64,000 bases of DNA from SB11 sp965222995 (GTDB taxonomy: Bacteria > Bacteroidota > Bacteroidia > UBA8524): contig OZ244977.1 of the NCBI GenBank assembly GCA_965222995.1, positions 372,001 through 436,000 on the forward strand. The letters run 5' to 3'. The position numbers and the translations under genes are program-made. Under the pieces are notes generated by a model that worked only from the letters and a program-made list of their open reading frames with translations, was not told the DNA's origin and did not search any database. Shown here in pieces: positions 17,608 through 27,169 of the stretch. Positions within the stretch are counted from its first letter, which is position 1, and each line of letters begins with the position of its first letter.

Positions 17608-18744
17608 TTAAGGATAAGCTACGGCTATAGTTCCGTTGGTTATTTCAATATCCTTAAAATTACCATTAGTATTAAATACTCTGCACTTAAAACTTAAATT
17701 AACCTGCTGGGTTTTTTCTCCCCTTTCATTAGGCTGATAATTATTGTGTGAAAGTATGTTAAAGAATGAACCTACAGGCTGCTCAGCTAAATTACTTTCA
17801 TAAACATCTCCATTGTCAGCAGTATAGCGTATTATGGTTTTTGAAATAAAAGCAGGAGGAATAATGGTAACCTGTGGGTTTTTATATTCCATATTAGCTA
17901 AACAGTTAAAAAACGGGTCGTTAATATTTATCAACTTGCAGTATTTATGCGTATTGGCTACTGTATTAACAGTAAGGCATACCGTGTATAAACCGGGTAA
18001 AGCATATAAATGTTCTGGGTTGTATGCTGTAGACGTGTTTCCATCGCCAAACTCCCATAAATAGGATAAACCGAATGATGTATTTTTAAACTGAACGGTT
18101 CTATCTATAATAAAATCAAACCCTGGAGGAACACTATCTCCCTCATCCACTTTAAAAGGGTTAAACTCATTACAAACAGTGCGTGAACAATTGCCATCGC
18201 TCACAATTAAGCATACATTTTTAGGCGAAGCATTATCAAAGGTATATGTGGGGTTGCGAAGTGTTGAAGAATCACCATTTAGTGCACCAAACCTCCACAA
18301 GTATTTAGGGTTTGTGAAGCCACTATCCTGAGCTACAAAATTTACAATATATTTTTTATCTACGCCGCGTACAGGGTCATCAAAAGTAATAGTACTGCTT
18401 AAAGCTTTATCAATATCAGTTGGAGTTGCTCCTGTTGGTCTGCCAACATCACTAATAATAACTTCAATAGCTTCACAGTTACCACAATTTACTTTTTCCA
18501 GTTTTCCCGAGAATCGAAAAATCGAATCAATAAAAGGTATCTCATAACTGGTAAACATATAATAATCGTTAACACCAGCCAATAACTGTAAAGGTTTTCC
18601 ATCTACAGTACCTGTTAAAGAAAAAACAGGGTCTCCCACATTATCAAACGGCTCCTCGGGAGGCTTACAATTACTAAGCCCTAACAAACCGATTGTGGCT
18701 ACTACTGCAAAACCTTTATATATTTTAAAACCTGATGAAATCAT
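17608..18744 (-). CDS. PKD domain lipoprotein
   Basis: The product is 378 aa. The N-terminus has a hydrophobic stretch ending in LLGLSNC, a lipobox-like site, so lipidation at that Cys is likely. Two PKD-like modules are visible: YLWRFGALNGDSSTLRNPTYTF and LSYLWEFGDGNTSTAYNPEH, each followed by a VCL(I/T)V strand. Several Cys pairs occur (NCGNC, CSRTVC). PKD folds mediate protein or carbohydrate binding at the cell surface. Its start overlaps the end of the beta-barrel gene by 20 bases, so it forms one operon with that gene and the sigma factor. Confidence 0.82.
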   Translation of the reverse strand: MISSGFKIYKGFAVVATIGLLGLSNCKPPEEPFDNVGDPVFSLTGTVDGKPLQLLAGVNDYYMFTSYEIPFIDSIFRFSGKLEKVNCGNCEAIEVIISDVGRPTGATPTDIDKALSSTITFDDPVRGVDKKYIVNFVAQDSGFTNPKYLWRFGALNGDSSTLRNPTYTFDNASPKNVCLIVSDGNCSRTVCNEFNPFKVDEGDSVPPGFDFIIDRTVQFKNTSFGLSYLWEFGDGNTSTAYNPEHLYALPGLYTVCLTVNTVANTHKYCKLININDPFFNCLANMEYKNPQVTIIPPAFISKTIIRYTADNGDVYESNLAEQPVGSFFNILSHNNYQPNERGEKTQQVNLSFKCRVFNTNGNFKDIEITNGTIAVAYP

Positions 18745-20119
18745 ATTTAATATATAATTGTAAACGGCTGTTTCTATTAAAGACAGTGGTATTGTAATAA
18801 TTGTTTCTACTCACATCAAGTAAACCTGAGTTTGCCAGTAAACCTATGTGCAAATTATTGTTTATTTTATATTCAACACCTAGTTGCAGTTGCACATCAA
18901 AAGGGGAGATGCCTTTTTTATACTGACTTTCTTTGGTTTGGGTGGGTACTTGCTTTCCGCCTAATGTAGTAAATCTTGTTCTATCTATCGTACTGTTGGT
19001 GTTTAACAAATAAGAAATATTAGCACCACCAACTACGCTTAAATTATTAAATGCTTTATACCGAGCCAGTACGGGTAATTCAATATAATGGAGTCTGCTG
19101 GTATTTATTGTTGTTGTTTCGGTAGTTAACCCAAACGAGTATTGCTCTTTTTCATATTGTTTTTCCAGCCCGTTAGCACTTACATAGCTGTATCCCAATC
19201 CTGTATTAAACTGCCATTTTTGATTAAGCTGATACTGGTATTGCAGACCAAAATACGGAGTGTTAATGTAATTGTTGCCACCGGCTTCAATCAGTTTACT
19301 GTAGTTTGTTCCTGCTAATACGGAGAAACTGTTTTTAACTAAAATTTGCTTTGGCGGTTTGGTATTGTTCTGCTCTTCTTCTTTTTTATTTTCGTCAGTT
19401 GTGTTATTACTATTACTCACAATTTCTTTAGATGGGGTTTCAGGTTTATCTACTGAAATAACTGTTTCGCCCACAACCGTATTCTTAAGTATTGGTTTTG
19501 TTTTAGCAACAGGAACATCTTCCTTTTTATCATTATCTGTATAGTTCTTATCAAGTTCAATAATTATATCTTCTTTTGAAGAAGAGTTTTTAGCTAGAGG
19601 AGGCACATTACCTATATCAGCTTGATGACTTTCTTTTACCTGATGTTTGTTATTCTCTTTACGAGTCTCAGAGTTCTTAGTATTTACTGTACCTGTTTTT
19701 AATTTAGTTTCAGGTACATTTTGATAGTTGATACCCGCATTTGCATTCTTATTATCCAATATATTCCCTTCTGCTTCGTTATGGGTTTGTGGCTCAACCT
19801 TACTAACTGAAGTTTTTGGTTCTACAGTTTCATTAATATTATTTGAAGCCGTATTCTCTTCAGCAGACTTTGATATATTTATACTTGCTCCGCTTTTATG
19901 AAGAGCAGTAGTAGTTTCAGGGGTAGCCCACCGTATAATACCCGCAGTTATTATCAAAACAGGAAGAGTTAGCCATATAGTTTTAAACTTGTAGGCATCA
20001 CCTGCTTGTTTTGCATCAAGCATTGCTTCTGCTGCAGCCCAATGGTCAGGGTTATACTCAAACTCTTTGTTGTTGAGTTGCTGACGCAGTTTTTCTTCGT
20101 TTTTACTTAACCTATTCAT
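18725..20119 (-). CDS. Predicted envelope-spanning protein: anti-sigma-like N-terminus, TM helix, outer-membrane beta-barrel
   Basis: The product is 464 aa. Residues 1-45 are cytoplasmic in character, with the motif FEYNPDHWAAAEAMLD that recurs after Bacteroidota ECF sigma genes. Residues 46-64 form a single transmembrane helix. About 65-255 is a low-complexity Asn/Lys/Glu/Thr linker. About 260-464 has the alternating aromatic and glycine pattern of an outer-membrane beta-barrel, ending in the terminal aromatic YIKYDFIRF. The gene overlaps the upstream sigma gene by 8 bases. I infer that it senses the outer membrane and restrains the sigma factor across the envelope. The sigma-binding role is not proven by sequence. 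Confidence 0.75.
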   Translation of the reverse strand: MNRLSKNEEKLRQQLNNKEFEYNPDHWAAAEAMLDAKQAGDAYKFKTIWLTLPVLIITAGIIRWATPETTTALHKSGASINISKSAEENTASNNINETVEPKTSVSKVEPQTHNEAEGNILDNKNANAGINYQNVPETKLKTGTVNTKNSETRKENNKHQVKESHQADIGNVPPLAKNSSSKEDIIIELDKNYTDNDKKEDVPVAKTKPILKNTVVGETVISVDKPETPSKEIVSNSNNTTDENKKEEEQNNTKPPKQILVKNSFSVLAGTNYSKLIEAGGNNYINTPYFGLQYQYQLNQKWQFNTGLGYSYVSANGLEKQYEKEQYSFGLTTETTTINTSRLHYIELPVLARYKAFNNLSVVGGANISYLLNTNSTIDRTRFTTLGGKQVPTQTKESQYKKGISPFDVQLQLGVEYKINNNLHIGLLANSGLLDVSRNNYYNTTVFNRNSRLQLYIKYDFIRF

Positions 20120-20681
20120 TTTTTGCCACTTTAGGTGTATGGTAATGTTTAATCATATGCTGTAATTTTTTTCTTGCATCAAACAGTTGAGATTTTGATG
20201 TCCCCTCAGAAATGCCCAGCATTTCAGCAATTTCTTTATGGGGGTAACCGTCTACCACATATAAATTGAATACACGTTTACACATAGGGGGTAATAAATG
20301 TATCAGTTTATAAATATCCTCTGCTTCAAGCATCCACTCAGCTTCATTTCCGTTTTGAGGACGCTCTATAAAATCGGGCGAAGCCATATCTGTATATTGT
20401 ATAGTCTCACGCAGTTTTTTGGTTTTTCTAAAACTATCAATAACCGTGTTAATGGTTATTCTTCTCACCCACACTTCAAAAGGAGCTTCTCCTTTATAGC
20501 TTTTTAAATTCATTATTATTTTCAAAAAGCTTTCGTTATGTGCTATCAGCACATCATCTTTAGACTTATAATAACGGTAACATATACCCATAATAAAGGA
20601 ATAGCAAGCCTTATAAAGCTCTTGCTGAGCCTTTCTGTCATTGCTTATGCACCTTTTAAGTAAGTCTTCCTCTATACGCAT
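20112..20681 (-). CDS. ECF-type RNA polymerase sigma factor
   Basis: The product is 189 aa. Region 2 covers YRYYKSKDDVLIAHNESFLK and FEVWVRRITINTVIDSFRK. Region 4, the helix-turn-helix that binds the -35 equivalent, is KEIAEMLGISEGTSKSQLF. It directs RNA polymerase to a specific regulon. The overlap with the downstream beta-barrel/anti-sigma-like gene and the PKD lipoprotein marks a signalling operon. The targets are unknown; the surface genes nearby are candidates. Confidence 0.93.
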   Translation of the reverse strand: MRIEEDLLKRCISNDRKAQQELYKACYSFIMGICYRYYKSKDDVLIAHNESFLKIIMNLKSYKGEAPFEVWVRRITINTVIDSFRKTKKLRETIQYTDMASPDFIERPQNGNEAEWMLEAEDIYKLIHLLPPMCKRVFNLYVVDGYPHKEIAEMLGISEGTSKSQLFDARKKLQHMIKHYHTPKVAKNE

Positions 20682-20703
20682 TAATGGCCTCGTATACGCC
20701 TAA

Positions 20704-20747
20704 GTTTATTTTAAAAAGCGAGGCTTTTTTTAATTATAGCCCCGCTT
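20704..20747 (-). terminator. Intrinsic terminator of the PKD-repeat T9SS gene
   Basis: On the minus strand AAGCGGGGCT pairs with AGCCTCGCTT (one G-U pair) and is followed by a T-rich run. It lies between the T9SS gene end (20781) and the sigma factor start (20681), insulating the sigma operon. Confidence 0.75.
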
Positions 20748-20780
20748 AAGAAACCTATACCTGTTATATTTATTTTAAGT

Positions 20781-23528
20781 CTACTTGGTTACTCCCAGTC
20801 TGGCAACGTATAACGTATTTTGAGTTTTAATTGTAACTAAGTACAACCCACCGGTAAGGCTGCTTGTATTTATAGTTACGGCATTATTTCCTGTTGATAC
20901 ATTGTTTTGCCAACTTAATATTGTTTTACCTGCTAAATCCATTATTGCTATATCTGCAATTCCATTCTTATTACTATTAAATACGGCTGTAGTATTGCTA
21001 TTGGTTGGGTTGGGATATAAATTTAATTTACCCTTGGTTAATTCAACAATATGAGTTGTTTTTTTAATTAGTGTTACATCTTTAGTGTTAACTTCAAAGT
21101 TCCCGTCGTAATCTTTGGGTTTATTTGCATCAATGGTTACTGTATATTCATCGCTAGGTTTGCCAAGTTCATCAACTACAACAGTATAATCTCCATAGGC
21201 TATGTTGTCAAACTCATAGTTACCGTTTATATCCGTTTTTGCAAATGCAAATGGAGAACCATCAGCATTAAACAGTAATACTGTGATTTTTTGTAGTGGG
21301 TCTCCAGCTGTTTTGTTTGCACCTTGTTTAACTAAACCACCTATAAAACCGGCCCCACCGGGGTTGTTGCCTGAACGTAATACTACATCTGTTGAAACAC
21401 AAGGCTTATTAACAGTAACTTTTTTGGCTTTATCCCAACGTGTTTCTTTATCATAATATGTAGGGAGGCGGTTGCTATAAAATGCCGCACCTGAATCCAA
21501 TGCTGCTTTTATTAAATAATCACCTGAAGGTACATTGTTAAAGCTATAAGTTGCGTTTGTAGATGAGTTGAAAAAGGCAGAATCTATAGCAGTGAGAATA
21601 GTATCATTGGTTAGCGAATCAATGGTTATACTAATTAGCCACACCCTACCTGAATCTGCTTTTTGATTATTGTTTCTATAGATAGTTCCGTTAATACTAT
21701 TTAATATGCTAATTGTTTTGCAAACAGTATCTGTACAAGTATTGGCAGTATCGGTAGCAATTAAACATACCGTATAGTTACCACCTGTATTGTATGTAGT
21801 ATTTGGGTTTTTTACAGTTGAAGTTTGCGAGTTACCAAAATCCCAACTAAAATTTGTTACTGCTGATGAACTGGTATTAGTAAAAGTTATACTCCCGCAT
21901 GAGTCAGTATATGTAAAACCTGCGTTCAAATAATCTGAATTAAAAACAACATACTTACTTATTGAGTCTTTACAATTATTTAAAGTGTCTTCTGCTATCA
22001 GACTTACTAAATATGAAAATCCACAACCCCTTGCATTGTAAGTATGAGAAGGGGCTTTGAGTACAGAGGTATTTAAGTCCCCAAAATCCCACTTAAATTT
22101 ATTTGCCGTACTTGAGGATGAGTTAGTAGTATTAAAAGTTGTTCTGTACGTTGTGTAGGTAAAGTCAGCCTTAAAACCAATACATAGAGAATTATTGTAA
22201 GTTGTTATTACTTTACATATTGAATCTTTACAACCACTTATTGTATCGGTAGCAACAAGGCATACCGTATAAACTCCTCCGGTATTATATATATGAGTTG
22301 GGTTTTTAGCAGTTGAAGTTTGTCCGTTACCAAAAGTCCAAGAAAACTTGTGTGCAGTATTAGAGCCTGTATACGTGAAATGTGCAGTATCAGAACGTAT
22401 GCTATCACTAAAACTTGCAGAAAAACCGGCACATGGATTAGGAGTGGTTATGGTTATTTGTCTGCATATAGAGTCTGAACAGCTATTGATTGTGTCTTGT
22501 ACAAATAAACATACTGTGTAAACCCCACCTGTATTATATATGTGAGTTGGGTTTTTTGCAGTAGAAGCTTGTCCATTTCCAAAAGTCCAGAAAAATTTGT
22601 TAGCTCTAGAAGAACCATTACTAATAAATGTTGCAGTATCAGTCCTAATACTATCAGTAAATGAAGCGTTGAAACCAATACATGGATTAGCGGAAATGAC
22701 AATATTCTTGCAGGTAGTGTCTCTACAACCATAAACAGTGTCTGATGCAACCAAACATACTGTATATGTACCTGAGCTATTATATAATGTGGAGGGATTT
22801 TTTGCAGTAGATGTTTTGCCATTTCCAAAGTCCCAATAATAGCTGTTAGTATTAGGGGGTGATGTATTAGTGAATACTACAGCTGAGCTTCCAAGAGTAT
22901 TTGAAAAACTAGCTGTAACCAATGAACAATTGCGTGTTCTGTCTACAGAACGGCAAACGGAATCTTTACAACCTTTTATAGTATCAATAGCAACTAAGCA
23001 AGCAGTATAGTTTGCATAGGCACTGCTATAATTATGTGCAGGGTGCTTAGCAGTTGAAGTTTGACCGTCACCAAAGTACCATTTAAATTTATTTGGATTT
23101 CCCTGAACTGATAAATTGGTAAATATTGTTCTCTTACCATAAGAAGAGTCTATAAAATTAGCTTGTACGTTACATGTATCGCAATATTTAAAGTTAACCT
23201 TTAATGTATCGGGTCCTATTTTTAAAGTATCATAAAAACCTTGCTGTGTAAGCGTATCAAAAGAACTTTTACACCCTATCATATTAACAGTAATAGGGTA
23301 ATAACCACAAGTGTATGCAATTGAAAGTGAAAAAGAATATTTACCTGAAGTGTCTGTTAAGGTAGAGTCTTTAATGTTGCAAGTAGATGGTGAGCTGAAA
23401 AAGTTTATCCAAACTTTTTGATTTGCTGTCTTTTTATCAATTTGGCCACATACAACAACTGTTCGTTGAGCTTTTAGTGCCATACTTCCTAAAAACAATG
23501 TGAAGAGAATTAGTATTAATTTTTTCAT
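20781..23528 (-). CDS. T9SS-exported protein with six PKD repeats
   Basis: The product is 915 aa with a signal peptide (LILFTLFLGSMALKAQ). It opens with a carboxypeptidase-regulatory-like N-terminal beta domain. Six PKD repeats follow, each reading roughly F-G-(D/N)-x-x-(T/A)-S-T-x-K-x-P then Y-T-V-C-L-V-A-x-D-T and a C-x-D-(S/T)-x-C pair. Two SdrD-like or carboxypeptidase-regulatory modules come next (NNQKADSGRVWLIS and GSPFAFAKTDINGNYEF). It ends in a type A sorting domain (LNLYPNPTNSN to LYVARLGVTK). It is likely a long adhesin-like cell-surface fibre. It has a terminator downstream and no close partner. Confidence 0.9.
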   Translation of the reverse strand: MKKLILILFTLFLGSMALKAQRTVVVCGQIDKKTANQKVWINFFSSPSTCNIKDSTLTDTSGKYSFSLSIAYTCGYYPITVNMIGCKSSFDTLTQQGFYDTLKIGPDTLKVNFKYCDTCNVQANFIDSSYGKRTIFTNLSVQGNPNKFKWYFGDGQTSTAKHPAHNYSSAYANYTACLVAIDTIKGCKDSVCRSVDRTRNCSLVTASFSNTLGSSAVVFTNTSPPNTNSYYWDFGNGKTSTAKNPSTLYNSSGTYTVCLVASDTVYGCRDTTCKNIVISANPCIGFNASFTDSIRTDTATFISNGSSRANKFFWTFGNGQASTAKNPTHIYNTGGVYTVCLFVQDTINSCSDSICRQITITTPNPCAGFSASFSDSIRSDTAHFTYTGSNTAHKFSWTFGNGQTSTAKNPTHIYNTGGVYTVCLVATDTISGCKDSICKVITTYNNSLCIGFKADFTYTTYRTTFNTTNSSSSTANKFKWDFGDLNTSVLKAPSHTYNARGCGFSYLVSLIAEDTLNNCKDSISKYVVFNSDYLNAGFTYTDSCGSITFTNTSSSAVTNFSWDFGNSQTSTVKNPNTTYNTGGNYTVCLIATDTANTCTDTVCKTISILNSINGTIYRNNNQKADSGRVWLISITIDSLTNDTILTAIDSAFFNSSTNATYSFNNVPSGDYLIKAALDSGAAFYSNRLPTYYDKETRWDKAKKVTVNKPCVSTDVVLRSGNNPGGAGFIGGLVKQGANKTAGDPLQKITVLLFNADGSPFAFAKTDINGNYEFDNIAYGDYTVVVDELGKPSDEYTVTIDANKPKDYDGNFEVNTKDVTLIKKTTHIVELTKGKLNLYPNPTNSNTTAVFNSNKNGIADIAIMDLAGKTILSWQNNVSTGNNAVTINTSSLTGGLYLVTIKTQNTLYVARLGVTK
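21715..23190. repeat. Tandem PKD-coding repeats
   Basis: About 230-260-base units inside the T9SS gene encode the six PKD modules. Units 3 and 4 are nearly identical over long stretches (both encode FGNGQ(A/T)STAKNPTHIYNTGG), suggesting recent duplication or conversion. Copy number may vary by recombination. Confidence 0.75.
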
Positions 23529-23602
23529 GATTACAGTAATTGTTTGTAGTAGTAAGTACGTAAACTAATTTAGATAGGTTGGGAACTTAGTAACTAAAGA
23601 TA

Positions 23603-24523
23603 TTATTTTTTACTTAATTGTTGCGCAACGCTTCGTGGATGATACAACGCTATAACCGATTTTAAGTATTCTCTATCTAGGTGGGTATAAATTTCAGTGG
23701 TAGTAATACTCTCGTGCCCTAACATTTGTTGTACGGCACGTAAATCCGCTCCACCTTCTACCAAGCTTGTTGCAAAGGAGTGGCGAAATGTGTGCGGGCT
23801 TATTTTCTTCTTAATTCCCACAGTGGCAGCTAACTTTTTAATGATTAAAAAAATCATTACGCGTGAAAGTCTTCTACCTCTTCGATTCAAGAAAACAATA
23901 TCTTCCTCTCCATGTTTCGGAGCAATTAGTTTACGGTGGTGATTTATATATAGCTCAATACTTTTAATGGCATTTTCTCCAATTGGTACTAAGCGCTCTT
24001 TGTTTCCTTTACCTACCACTTTTATAAATTCATCATCAAAAAACAAGTTACTTATTTTCAGTTCAACAAGCTCTGTTACACGTAAACCACAACTGTAAAG
24101 TGTTTCTAGTATTGCTTTGTTTCTATGTCCTTCAGGCTCACTTAAATCTATAGCAGTAAGCATTTTATCAATTTCTTGCACATTAAGTACAACGGGCAGT
24201 TTTCTACCCAATTTAGGCATTTCAATCAATTCAGTAGGGTCGGTATCTACTTCATCTTCAAGCAATAAATATTTATAGAAAGCTCTTATACCTGAGATTA
24301 TCCTAGCCTGCGAATTGGGTGTCATCCCCAATTCGGTAATCCATTTAAGAAAGTCTTTAAGGTTATTTGCAGTTACTTCTGAGGGGTTGGGAGACAGCTT
24401 GTTTATCTCAAAAAAATAGGTAAGCTTTTCAATATCGTGTTCATAAGCAGCAATAGAGTTTTGCGATAAAGATTTTTCTAATTGTAAAAACTGTTTAAAA
24501 CCCTTTATTGTGCTTTGCCACAT
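23603..24523 (-). CDS. xerD: Tyrosine recombinase XerD
   Basis: The product is 306 aa, the usual length for XerD. It has an N-terminal SAM-like core-binding domain and the catalytic residues Arg in CGLRVTELVELK, Lys in VVGKGNKERLVP, His-x-x-Arg in HTFRHSFATSL, His in LGHESITTT, and the Tyr nucleophile in EIYTHLDREYL. It resolves chromosome dimers at dif with a XerC partner. A longer reading to 24532 begins with TTG; ATG 24523 is preferred because a -7 box ends 6 bases before it. There are no phage genes nearby, so this is a housekeeping recombinase. Confidence 0.93.
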   Translation of the reverse strand: MWQSTIKGFKQFLQLEKSLSQNSIAAYEHDIEKLTYFFEINKLSPNPSEVTANNLKDFLKWITELGMTPNSQARIISGIRAFYKYLLLEDEVDTDPTELIEMPKLGRKLPVVLNVQEIDKMLTAIDLSEPEGHRNKAILETLYSCGLRVTELVELKISNLFFDDEFIKVVGKGNKERLVPIGENAIKSIELYINHHRKLIAPKHGEEDIVFLNRRGRRLSRVMIFLIIKKLAATVGIKKKISPHTFRHSFATSLVEGGADLRAVQQMLGHESITTTEIYTHLDREYLKSVIALYHPRSVAQQLSKK

Positions 24524-24529
24524 TAAACA

Positions 24530-24537
24530 CAAATGTA
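24530..24537 (-). promoter_or_regulatory. -7 box TACATTTG for xerD
   Basis: Matches TAnnTTTG on the minus strand. Six bases separate it from the xerD ATG, so the transcript is probably leaderless. Confidence 0.55.
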
Positions 24538-24567
24538 ACTAATAGTATTTTGTGTGCCTATAAACTA

Positions 24568-24593
24568 AAAAGGAGGGCAAAAGCCCTCCTTTT
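24568..24593 (-). terminator. Intrinsic terminator after the Omp28-like gene
   Basis: A perfect 11-bp stem (AAAAGGAGGGC with GCCCTCCTTTT) with an AAAA loop and a T run, 21 bases beyond the stop of the Omp28-like gene. It separates that operon from xerD. Confidence 0.85.
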
Positions 24594-24613
24594 AAAATCT
24601 GTTTATTTAAAGT

Positions 24614-25477
24614 TTATTTCACCTTTGTTTCAATTACATGGAGCACTTCTTCTTCTCTATGCACAAAGAATATAATCTCGCAATTCTCTGCTTTCCACTC
24701 AGGTTTTAGCTCTAATGTAAAAGACTTTTCAACTACACGGTTTGCAACAGGTAAAGTAATGCCTTGTGGTAAAAGTGTTTGCTTAAATGCAGGCATTTCT
24801 CTCAATACATGGTCGTGCTCATAGTCAGGTTCTATTTGCCCGGGTTTTGACGAAGCCTCATCTTGCTGTGGGCTAATAATTTTGCTTTCGGCAATGGCAA
24901 TACTAAAAAACGGTGGAGTACCTAAACTATCTGTAAAAACAGCTCTAACTTTTACTTTTAAATTTCTAGAGCCCTCATCGTACTCATGCTCTATGTATAA
25001 GTTTACAGGAGTTTTTTCAGCCAAACGTTGTGTAACGAAAGTTTCCCAAACCCCTGCAGTTGATGATTTTAATATTCTATCTACCGTTCCGAAAGGCAAC
25101 CCTGTGGGGCGACCAACAATATCTAATATTTGTGCTCCGTATTTGGTGCGTAAGTCTTCTTCACCGGCAAACGGAGTAGTAAACCCTTGGTATTCCGAGC
25201 TATGTATTCCCAAAGCACTTACCTTACCCGGATATTTATTTCGCAAGCTTTTTATAACTCTATGTCCCTTAGGGCAGTTTTTGCATCTAACTCCGGTAAA
25301 ATCTTCAATTAAAACACCCTTGTTTTGTGCAGTCTCAGGCTGGGTAGTAATATAAGTTGAGTCTGTAAAGCTAACAGCGGGTTTTTCTAATATAATACCG
25401 GGATTATCTTCTTTACAAGCTGTAAAAGCTAAAACCAAAGAAAATAATGGTAACCAATGTTTATATGATAATTTCAT
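24614..25477 (-). CDS. Omp28-related thioredoxin-fold lipoprotein
   Basis: The product is 287 aa. The signal sequence ends in LVLAFTAC, a lipobox, giving an outer-membrane or periplasmic lipoprotein. A thioredoxin-like fold follows, with GVLIEDFTGVRCKNCPKGH; the CKNC is a CxxC motif. An Omp28-type beta domain completes it (SFTLELKPEWKAENCEIIFF). Such proteins are surface-exposed in Bacteroidota. A longer frame begins two codons earlier at 25483. The DUF6029-like gene lies just upstream and forms an operon with it. Confidence 0.85.
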   Translation of the reverse strand: MKLSYKHWLPLFSLVLAFTACKEDNPGIILEKPAVSFTDSTYITTQPETAQNKGVLIEDFTGVRCKNCPKGHRVIKSLRNKYPGKVSALGIHSSEYQGFTTPFAGEEDLRTKYGAQILDIVGRPTGLPFGTVDRILKSSTAGVWETFVTQRLAEKTPVNLYIEHEYDEGSRNLKVKVRAVFTDSLGTPPFFSIAIAESKIISPQQDEASSKPGQIEPDYEHDHVLREMPAFKQTLLPQGITLPVANRVVEKSFTLELKPEWKAENCEIIFFVHREEEVLHVIETKVK

Positions 25478-25510
25478 GAGCATCTAATATACATTAAAAG
25501 ACGTAGTTTT

Positions 25511-27169
25511 TTAAAATGTTGTTGTAACAGCTACCCTAACACCATTAAAAGCAGGTTCAACACGGCATATACCACCTGTACAATTTACCCCCGCCACTTG
25601 TTTTTTATATTCGGCAGTAAAGCGGGTAGTGCCTTGCAGGTATGAAGCAAAAAAGGTGTAGTAGTGTATTTGTTCTGACGAAATAACTTCTTGTGGGGTG
25701 CCGGGAGTACGTACAGGGTCTGTATTTACCATATCACCAACAGCAAATGAAAGTTTAGGAGCTATATTGTACTCTAAAACAGCATTTACAAAACTACCTT
25801 GGTCTCCATCGGTTTGCAGGTACTGCCACTCAAATCTAAGTGATTGTTTACGGTTAATCTTATAGTTAAACTCTCCAAAAGGAGTAAGTGTTTCAACATT
25901 TGGGGCTAATGAGTTTAACTCATAAATTTTTTGGTTGTAGAATACACTTTGGAAACCTAATTTCATTTTCCATTTTTTATTAAGTTTCAATAGCATATCT
26001 ACATAATACTCTCTAAATAATTGAGTTGTTTTTCCCGGTACTACAGCATCACTTTGTACGTAAGAGTAGTTCCCTGTAAAAGATACTTTTTTATTAGGCG
26101 TCCATATAAAATCAGCTTGTATTCCTTCTTCACCTAGTTCCTGTGCAAAAGGATTATACCTGGCTAATAATCTGTAGGTATTTTGACGGGTTAAGGCGGG
26201 TAAATAAGTAATTATTCCATTAAGCAATAAAGCATTAGGAGAACTTCTAAATTGGAAACTCTCTATTTTTCTGGCTTGTACATTTATACCGAAACCTTTT
26301 GTAGCAAACGATGCACTTGCCGAATATATTCTTCCATCGCTGCCAAATAAATCTGCGGTTAATGCATTACGCAGGGCCTCAGCAGTTTTGTAAGCATACT
26401 CAAAGTTTAGGTTCAGCCTTCTAAATATATTTATTGAGGTGTAACCTGTAAAAGCGTATGTGTTGTATTTAGGAATAAAACGTTCTTCAAGCGGTTTGTT
26501 ATTTATTTCAGTAACCAAACGGTTCATAGTGGCATCGTCTAACGTACGGTTAACGGCACCTGCACCAAGATTAAAATTGAAGTTTTTGCTTATTCTAAAT
26601 CCTTTTTCAGCATTTGCCCCAGAAATTGATTGTCTCGAAAACTCAAAACGGGTGTCTTCAAGGGTTGTCGGGTCGAAAAACCCTTTTTGATTTCCTGTAA
26701 AAGCTTTTACAAAAAAATCATCACTTATCTGATATTTCAGTCTTGCACCTTGCACAGCATAATCAATACCAATCAAACGGTCTTCAAAAGCACGGAATAT
26801 TAGCCCTGAACCAATTTGGTCGTAAAAGCTACCCACGGTAATGTTTAAGTTTCTTATGTCCTTGCTTACACTCCAAAAACCTATACCATGGTTACTATAA
26901 GAAGCGAAAGGAGCAAGAAGAGGAGTGTTAGAGAAAAAATCGTAACGTAGATTAAAATCAAACCCTCTTACCTTATAATTAAGGAACAAAAAACTCTCGT
27001 TACTTGATAATTGCTTGGTGTATTGGGGGGGTAGTTGCCCTAATTTTTCATCTTTAATATAGAAGTTGCTGCTGGTTTGAAAGTTGCCCGATAGCTGACC
27101 ATAATCTTGAGCGAAAGCAGTGCCTACAATAAAAAATAGTAGGGTAGTGGTTAGTAATTGTTTTAGCAC
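25511..27169 (-). CDS. DUF6029-like outer-membrane beta-barrel protein
   Basis: The product is 552 aa starting at GTG 27169, with a signal peptide (TTTLLFFIVGTAFAQ). The rest has alternating beta-strands throughout and ends with the aromatic strand GVRVAVTTTF, as expected for an outer-membrane barrel. The opening DYGQLSGNFQTSSNFYIKD is the pattern I associate with DUF6029 proteins, which often sit beside Omp28-like lipoproteins. Function is unknown. Transport or assembly of the partner lipoprotein is a reasonable guess from the pairing only. Confidence 0.8.
   Translation of the reverse strand: MLKQLLTTTLLFFIVGTAFAQDYGQLSGNFQTSSNFYIKDEKLGQLPPQYTKQLSSNESFLFLNYKVRGFDFNLRYDFFSNTPLLAPFASYSNHGIGFWSVSKDIRNLNITVGSFYDQIGSGLIFRAFEDRLIGIDYAVQGARLKYQISDDFFVKAFTGNQKGFFDPTTLEDTRFEFSRQSISGANAEKGFRISKNFNFNLGAGAVNRTLDDATMNRLVTEINNKPLEERFIPKYNTYAFTGYTSINIFRRLNLNFEYAYKTAEALRNALTADLFGSDGRIYSASASFATKGFGINVQARKIESFQFRSSPNALLLNGIITYLPALTRQNTYRLLARYNPFAQELGEEGIQADFIWTPNKKVSFTGNYSYVQSDAVVPGKTTQLFREYYVDMLLKLNKKWKMKLGFQSVFYNQKIYELNSLAPNVETLTPFGEFNYKINRKQSLRFEWQYLQTDGDQGSFVNAVLEYNIAPKLSFAVGDMVNTDPVRTPGTPQEVISSEQIHYYTFFASYLQGTTRFTAEYKKQVAGVNCTGGICRVEPAFNGVRVAVTTTF

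Noticed and set aside
22238..22828. Two same-strand alternative-frame open frames
   Set aside because: They arise from the repetitive PKD-coding DNA and have no independent signals.
21715..23190. Regular repeats that might be taken for a CRISPR array
   Set aside because: The units are coding, about 230-260 bases, imperfect, and inside one T9SS gene; there are no short identical repeats with unique spacers.
23603..24523. Possible phage or transposon integrase
   Set aside because: Length, motifs and context fit chromosomal XerD; no attachment site or phage genes flank it.
24882..25355. 157-aa plus-strand open frame
   Set aside because: Antisense to the Omp28-like gene; no start context and no recognisable protein features.
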